NCBI GenBank assembly: GCA_032718475.1
Contig: JAUCBJ010007398.1
Coordinates: forward strand, 1-36,130
Length of the DNA stretch: 36,130 bases
Source: Nemertoderma westbladi
Lineage: Eukaryota; Xenacoelomorpha; Nemertodermatida; Nemertodermatidae
Reading direction: 5' to 3'
In this document: positions 30,536 through 36,130 of the stretch, in pieces
How the letters are laid out: every line of letters starts with the position of its first letter
How positions within the stretch are numbered: position 1 is the stretch's first letter
Program-made: the position numbers and the translations under genes
Notes under the pieces: model-generated
The model's database searches: none
What the model was told of the DNA's origin: nothing
What the model saw: only the letters and a program-made list of their open reading frames with translations

Positions 30536-31380
30536 AATGATCCCTGATACCTTCTATTAACTCAGTCATAACTGCTATATGAGTTTATCGATATTATAAT
30601 TAATAATAATCAGGCTAGCGGTCGTCGCTGCTTCCCCCTCAGTGCCCCCGGACAGCGCAAGATCCTCAGCGCTGATGTACTGTCGTCGCTGTGCCTCTTG
30701 CCAACGTAGTAGCTACACAACGACAACAATAACCAGCGCGAGTCACTCCACTGTCGGTCCCAATGGCTTAGATATACTAGAGGTACTTGCTATAGAGGCA
30801 GGGTAACGTTCACAACTGCGACTCGCTACTGTAAACACACTTTAGTAGTAACATTCACCTATAAATACACAAATTCCACATTCCTGTCACAATTTGTACA
30901 AATTCTGGCCATTTGTCCATTATTCAAATGCCTTCCAGAATGCCACGTTGTTATTATGTATCCCTGGATACTAGCAGGGTGCTATTTATTCCGCATGCTA
31001 TTCAATGGGGCAAGCTTTTTATTGTTCTTTTAACTCGCTTCTAATTCTAGCGTGGTTGTTGCTATGGTGACATTATGGAAAACTAGCGGTAGAATTAGGG
31101 TAATTCTCATGCATACAGATCTGGGATGCTATTTAATAGTAATTCTTTAATTGTCAATATTACCCTTATACATGATTTTATGAATTTTATCGGCTATTGA
31201 CTGTACACTGGAGATTCTCGCACACTAATATACTTAATAGGGTGAATCTCCGCTCCCATGATCTATTAATTTATGGAATTTTGGGAATGTTATAAATTGT
31301 ATAAAATGACAATTTATCAAATTCATGAGAGGATATGAATTTAATATTTATTCCCGTAAATTTTATTATTTGATATTAAA
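30536..31380. other. Unassigned AT-rich sequence
   Basis: Short direct repeat of ccctgatacc near 30526 and 30542. No gene recognised. Part of it could belong to the BEL/Pao LTR, but with no second LTR in the window this cannot be shown. Confidence 0.4.
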
Positions 31381-31860
31381 ATTGACACAATTTTATTCCA
31401 GAACATGTCTGGGGACTAGGATCCTTAATTCCAGAAATTTGTCTTTTAAGAGTATCGGTAAGTGCTACGATATCTTAATCAACAAGAATTTTTAGAGGAT
31501 CTGAATTTTAACAGATTTTGATTTATAGATTTTCTAGAGTCAATTTGTTATCATTTCCTCTATTTTAGCATTTGTTTTAACAGATTTTATAAACATTTAT
31601 TAAATATTTAATATTTAAGATGGGCACCGATTTATTCCAGAACATGTCTGGGGACGTTAACCACTGATTCTAGAATTTTGTCTTTCAAGTATATTGGTGG
31701 GTGCCGCGATATCTGAATCGACTAGAATTTCAGATGGTCAAAGGGTTTAACAGATTTATTTGAAGATTTATTAACAGATTTGTTTGATAACATTACTAAT
31801 ATTAATAATGTTTGTTAATATTTTGAACTTCAATGCTACTGTTAAATGGACATCATTCTA
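31381..31860. repeat. About 239-bp tandem duplication, two diverged copies
   Basis: The block ttattccagaacatgtctgg, then ttgtctttyaag and cgatatctnaatc, starts near 31393 and again near 31632. Words of ttaacagattt follow in both copies. Confidence 0.8.
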
Positions 31861-32338
31861 CTATATGTATTATTTAATATATAGTATGAGAGCAATATTG
31901 CAAGAAGCAATGTCAGTGAGAAGAGGCAAGTCGTTTCCAAGGTCTACCCAGAGCTTGGTTTAGCCGAGACACGAGGATCTGAACTTTGCATTCCTAATAC
32001 TCTACTTACCAATAATACTTGAGTATAGTAGGGGCAGTATTGTACTTTTAATAAGTACGGACATTTCATCTTACTGTAGTCACGTATTTATAGTATGATA
32101 CGGACAGTAAGGATAGAGAAAATGGATTATTTCTTGCCGTTAAACGAAATATATTATAATTAATTAAGTAATAAGACACTAATATATTGCACTAATCTAC
32201 TGAATAATCGTTAAAATATTATTCAACTAATTAAAATTAAAGAAAACGATTATAATAATAAAATTACATAATAATGCATACATAAATATAAAATAAAAAA
32301 AATAAAATAATGTAGTCACACACCCACTCCAAACGCTG
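31861..32338. other. AT-rich sequence after BEL/Pao pol, probable start of its 3' LTR
   Basis: On the minus strand the pol stop is followed by a purine-rich stretch (ggagtggg, about 32330-32321) and then TGTGACTACA. This is the usual order of polypurine tract and LTR start (TG). The LTR's far end was not located. Confidence 0.45.
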
Positions 32339-34537
32339 TTACGTTGGGGAGTCCCTAGATGTTTGTTGGATTAGGGAGGTGGTCGTAGGAAGATTCTCTT
32401 GCCTTCCATAGTTCCCGGACAACTCTCGGTCTCTTTCCAGTAAACATAAACGACCAACTGGGCGATTAAGTTGTTGTGTTTCGAATACAATTCCAGGTTT
32501 CTTAAAGTTACGTCGCATGACAACGAGTTCTACCGATCGCACTAAACCATCATCGGATATATGAGTCTCAATGATACGACCTGCCTGCCACCGCTTACGT
32601 GGAAGATCTGATTCCACGATAAGGACCATATCTCCGGCGCTGACGTTTTCTTGCTGCGCAAACCACTTTGTTCGAAGTTGTAGCGTAGGAAGATAATGTT
32701 TTTCGAAATGGTCAGTGAAACGACGGGATAATAGCTGCATAAGTTGCCAAGTTTGTCGGCAGTATTCGTCTCCGTCCGTGATTTCCGATTGAGGGAGCAT
32801 GGCTACAGGTTTCTTTAGTAGGAAATGCGCAGGTGTTAGCACTTCTAGGGAGTCGGGACTCGATGAGACTGGCATAAGCGGTCTCTCGTTAAGATAGGCG
32901 GCGATTTCTTCCATTAACGTCCGCAAAAGTTCGTCTGAGAGATACGCGCGGCACGGCACTATAAAGTGAAATGCGGTCTTCACGCTCCGTATTAGTCTCT
33001 CCCAACTTCCTCCCCACCAAGGGGTGTCGGCGGAGTTGAAGGTCCAGCTAGATGCTGTTACCTTTAGCTGATCGTCCACCTGTCTTTGGTTCCAATCTTT
33101 CACATAAGCTTTGATCTCATTATTGGCGCCAATGAAGTTCGTTCCTTTGTCGGATCTCATAGTGTTGCTAGTCCCAAAACGAGCGATCTGTCGGTGTAAA
33201 CTCAGTATGAAGCTGTTGTTAGATAGATCGTTCACCATATCTAGATGGATCGCTCTACAAGTCATACAGACAAAGATGACACACCATCGCTTGACTATAG
33301 TCCTAGCACGATATACTTCAATAGGGCCAAATAAATCCACACCAGTATTAGTAAAGGGTGGTTCATAGAAGCTTACTTGTTCCCTAGGTAATTCTGCCTC
33401 TCGCTGTGTTAAAGGCCTACTAAATGCTTTCCTACAGGGTATACAGTTTAGAGCTCTACGGGGCTTATGGAAATAATAGCAAGTTCGAATTTCGCTAAGA
33501 ACTCGTTCTCTACCAGCATGGTAAAGTCTACTGTGAACATCTACAATCATCTTGATTTGTATTTCAAGATTTCTAATGAGTATGGGAAACTTAGTGTCAA
33601 AGGACAATGCAGCATTAGTTAATCTCCCTCCGACACGTATTAACCCATCTATCATTGTGCTAGAGAAATGATCCCTTAGGCGCATCTGTGGATTTCTCAA
33701 CAACAGGAAATACTTATCGGAATCTTCATAGCATTGCAGGAGTCTCAGTATCTGCTTATTGGTATCCTCATGTTCTTGGTAACTGATCTTCTCAGTCAGA
33801 AACCTATCAGACACTTTATAAGTGGGAAGGTATTTAATAACATGGACCTTTTCGGATATTATTAGAGCAGTATCACTAGCGATCTTCGTCCTGGAATAGT
33901 GATGATGGAAACATCTTTAAAGATACACAACGGCCTTGCAAAGCCGATTCCAGGAGCTATAATGATCTATTGCTCTCTGTAGGAGAGGGGAGAGTCCTTG
34001 CGTGACATCTGGTGTTCCAGATTTCCAGTCTCTTTCCCTGACTTCTATAACGGATTTAGTCGTGATGGGTGAGTTTAGATCCACAGCGTCGTCCCCGGAG
34101 GTGTGTAGTACAGACAGATCTATCACGGGTTTAAATGACTTTGATTTACTCGTCCGGGTTTTAGGTTTGACTTTCTCGCTCCCTTGGCTTGTCTAATCTC
34201 CGCCGTGGTGAGATGAGGGGGCCATTCCTCCTCTTCTTTACTCAGGAAGTCGGGTCCACCTAACCAGTCTGGAGTATCTATCAGTTCTTGAGGAGTTGCT
34301 CCTCTAGATGCGATGTCAGCTGGATTAATCGTCCCAGGGCAATGTCTCCATTGATCTACATTAGAGCGACTGAGTATAATTGCTACTCTGTTGGTAACGA
34401 AGACGCTAAACTGACAGACTTCATTTGTTATATACTCCAGAACGAGTAAAGCATCAGTCCAATAGACAGTTTTCTCTAGTGGATAGTCAATCTGTTCTGT
34501 TACATTCTGGCCGATGGCTGTAGCATATAGAGCTGCC
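32339..34537 (-). pseudogene. pol: BEL/Pao retrotransposon pol: RNase H end and integrase
   Basis: Reading starts inside the pol RNase H region: YWTDALLVLEYI near 34480, then FVTNRV, NPADIASRG and WLGGPDFL near 34250, all typical of Pao pol. A 1-bp frameshift lies near 34180 and an in-frame TAA at 33917-33919. The final 491-residue frame (33814-32339) holds the integrase. It has a zinc-binding H94-H99 with C124-C127, and the catalytic triad Asp160 (TNTGVDLFGP), Asp222 (MRSDKGTNF) and Glu272 (WGGSWERLIRSVK). A C-terminal DUF5641-like part follows (RTKWFAQQENVSAGDMVLI). The integrase would insert cDNA into host DNA. Protease and RT are absent because a plus-strand LTR element interrupts the gene at 34538. 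Confidence 0.93.
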
Positions 34538-35097
34538 TGTTAGCTTATTCAATCCCGCTAACACCCCATAAAGTTAAGCCGATAAGCAATATTGGGGGCC
34601 ACGAGGTTGGGTAATCACCAACTCGTGTCACCCCAATAAGAATGGGAAGGAGAGGCACACAATGAGGGTCAGGGGCCAAACCCCTAACCCAGAGAGAACA
34701 GGTGGAGTGAAGGGGATCACTCCAACGGGCGCCAACAAGGGTATCAACCAATCAGAGGGGGGAAAGGCATCGATTGAGTAGCAATAAGGCCACCGTGCAA
34801 TATAACCAGTAACCTGTAATCATATCAATTCAGTTATCTCAGTGCAATACTGGTGCTAGGTTAGTTAGTTTAGTTAGGGAAGGACCGGGACTTTAGTTAC
34901 CGTATCCCGCCTTCCGTGTACAACAACCTATATCTATATCTTATTAGACTGATCATTATATACACCAAACATCAGAACTCATTTTACTCTTTACACACGG
35001 CGGGGACGCGTGAACTAAACATTGGATAAATCGGGATCCCTCCTGGATCCCGTCACAGTAACTAAATCCGTGCTGCTGCCCTAGTTAAACTGTAACA
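34538..35097 (+). mobile_element. Candidate 5' LTR (560 bp) of a plus-strand LTR retroelement
   Basis: BEL/Pao pol coding stops abruptly at about 34537 and a sequence starting TGTTAGC begins. The proposed end is TAACA at 35093-35097, inverse to TGTTA, as expected for LTR termini (TG...CA). A TATA-like stretch lies near 34930-34940. The first 26 bp hold a TGTTAGC/GCTAACA inverted pair. No convincing tRNA primer-binding site (TGG...) follows, and the second LTR is outside the window, so the right border is provisional. Confidence 0.55.
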
Positions 35098-35122
35098 ACT
35101 GCTGCCCTAGCTAGCTGAACTC
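35072..35122. repeat. Short tandem repeat CTGCTGCCCTAG, two copies
   Basis: ctgctgccctagttaaactg and ctgctgccctagctagctga lie about 26 bp apart, spanning the proposed LTR end and leader. Confidence 0.7.
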
Positions 35123-35140
35123 CACCGATCACCAACCGAG

Positions 35141-35881
35141 ATGAGTCAGTCGAGTGAGATAACACCGACGCGGACCCCGGACGAAGAATTAACAATCCGC
35201 GAGGCCGCAACCAGGCGGTACAGGCCCACAACGCCGGACCCATCGGTAACGGGTCATCCGGCAGCTCAAGATGAGGGGGGCCGCCTGGAACCTGAGGTCG
35301 AGCCGAGAGGAGGAGAGAGCGAGACGGAAGGAGAGGGAGAAGAGTCGACACGAGACACGGACGTCGGTACCGATATCGCGGGCCAGCCACAGGCCGAGGG
35401 CGACGAGCGGCCCACCGGAACGGCGACGGTGGGGCCGACGGTACGACGCCGGACCCGGAGAGACGACGGAGATGTCGGTACCAATGTCGACGGCCAGCTA
35501 CGGGCCGAGGGCGACGGACGGCCCACCGGAACGGCGACGGTGGGGCCGCCGGTACGACGTCGAACCCGGAGAGACGGAGGAGAGGTCGGCGACGAGGACG
35601 TCGGGGTTTCTGAGCAACTTCGACGGGCTTACATCGCGACCCGGAGACTACTAGATGAGGCCAGAAAGGGGAAAACGATAGACGAGGTAAAACTGAAGTC
35701 AGGACTAGGTAAGTCGGACAGACATTTATATTATCTAATGCGCTTCGGGCAGAGGGAATTGGCCGAGGAGAGAGCAAAAGGGGTTGCCAGCGAACTGTTC
35801 GGACTATGGGAATGTGGGAGTATGGGACCTAGCGTAGCGTCAGTGTACATAGGGCCATACTTGGTCGATGCCCGGGAATAA
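35141..35881 (+). CDS. GC-rich gag-like ORF of the LTR element
   Basis: The 246-residue frame starts at the first ATG after the candidate LTR. Its N-terminal half is low-complexity, rich in Arg, Glu, Gly and Thr. It contains a 37-residue tandem repeat encoded by two 111-bp units (35363-35473 and 35474-35584), each with ERPTGTATVGP or GRPTGTATVGP and VRRRTRRD. The C-terminal half (about 152-246) is ordered-looking and helical, with RRAYIATRRLLDEARKGK and YYLMRFGQRELAEE. Position after an LTR and the charged, repeat-bearing N-terminus suggest a Gag N-terminal region, but I recognise no domain. GC content is far above the rest of the window. The stop TAA at 35879-35881 is followed by the same frame staying open to the window end. 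Confidence 0.6.
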   Translation: MSQSSEITPTRTPDEELTIREAATRRYRPTTPDPSVTGHPAAQDEGGRLEPEVEPRGGESETEGEGEESTRDTDVGTDIAGQPQAEGDERPTGTATVGPTVRRRTRRDDGDVGTNVDGQLRAEGDGRPTGTATVGPPVRRRTRRDGGEVGDEDVGVSEQLRRAYIATRRLLDEARKGKTIDEVKLKSGLGKSDRHLYYLMRFGQRELAEERAKGVASELFGLWECGSMGPSVASVYIGPYLVDARE

Positions 35882-36130
35882 AATTAGTGGGTTGGAACAG
35901 ACCTGAAGGGGGCGAATCCGAGGTTAACCCCGAGGATTCGGCCTCGTCGGTCGGAGGAAGTTCCGGGAAGCAGGGGAAAGTTAGTAGGACGGGAAGGTGG
36001 AGGGAATCCGTCGCAACCGATAAGTCTGCTACATCCTCCGCGAAAGAAAGACTGGTGAAAGAGGCAGGTGCCGCGTACCGTCTCGAGCTGATAGAGCAAG
36101 GTCAGAGGGAAATGGATAAACGGCTAGAGG
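35882..36130 (+). CDS. Continuation of the gag-like frame after one stop, running off the window
   Basis: From 35882 the frame of the preceding ORF stays open for 249 bp to the edge, with GC-rich, Ser/Glu/Lys/Arg-rich coding such as ESVATDKSATSSAKERL and YRLELIEQGQREMDKRLE. It may be the rest of a Gag interrupted by a nonsense mutation, a readthrough product, or a separate ORF whose start is internal. It is incomplete here. Confidence 0.45.

Noticed and set aside
32339-33814. Retroviral or host-domesticated integrase gene
   Set aside because: The upstream RNase H words and the C-terminal DUF5641-like part identify BEL/Pao pol, and the frame upstream is broken.
1-36130. tRNA, rRNA or known small RNA genes
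   Set aside because: None could be recognised by eye; no cloverleaf with the expected conserved boxes was found.

Overview
The window looks like a gene-poor, AT-rich stretch of animal nuclear DNA made almost entirely of mobile elements, their remnants and tandem repeats. Non-LTR retrotransposons of RTE-like and CR1/Daphne-like type, a BEL/Pao LTR-retrotransposon pol gene, long inverted-repeat DNA elements and frequent TAGGCCTA octamers suggest a metazoan, perhaps a marine invertebrate. The phylum cannot be fixed from sequence alone. I see no intact host gene, no tRNA or rRNA, and no prokaryotic operon structure.

Layout. 278-567 is a 35-bp minisatellite. 886-7737 is one giant foldback element of about 6.85 kb. 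Its arms are built from a 20-bp motif and from a two-unit ATATCGAG minisatellite, and it is flanked by the 8-bp direct repeat CGATTTTC. It sits inside an older small element whose relative lies at 25030-25258. 8130-8684 holds degenerate repeats and three hairpins. 9025-18354 carries three very similar RTE-like retrotransposon copies: a truncated one at 9025-10440, a near full-length one at about 12900-16337, and a truncated one at 17309-18354. A decayed CR1/Daphne-like element (about 10451-12400, minus strand) lies tail-to-tail with the first copy. 19031-20808 is a DNA element with about 160-bp terminal inverted repeats that encodes a fragment of a YqaJ/lambda-exonuclease-like nuclease.

From about 30535 down to about 20815 on the minus strand (perhaps to 18960) runs an unrecognised, broken coding sequence. 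Its most distinctive part is three consecutive zinc-knuckle-like motifs. It is split by a 5.64-kb non-autonomous element (24153-29789) with CGCCCTG ends and ACGTTT/CATGTT subterminal motifs. That insert carries a 46-copy, nearly perfect 41-bp CpG-rich satellite, a 21-bp minisatellite and a small inverted-repeat element with G- and C-runs. 34537-32339 (minus) is the RNase H/integrase end of a BEL/Pao pol gene. It is cut at 34538 by a plus-strand LTR element (560-bp candidate LTR, then a GC-rich gag-like ORF) that runs off the window end.

The parts do not act as a pathway. The window records successive nested insertions. The observations most worth a second look are the foldback element with its reconstructable insertion site, the zinc-knuckle pseudogene, the YqaJ-bearing inverted-repeat element, the homogeneous 41-bp satellite, and a GGCC micro-insertion that creates TAGGCCTA in one retrotransposon copy.
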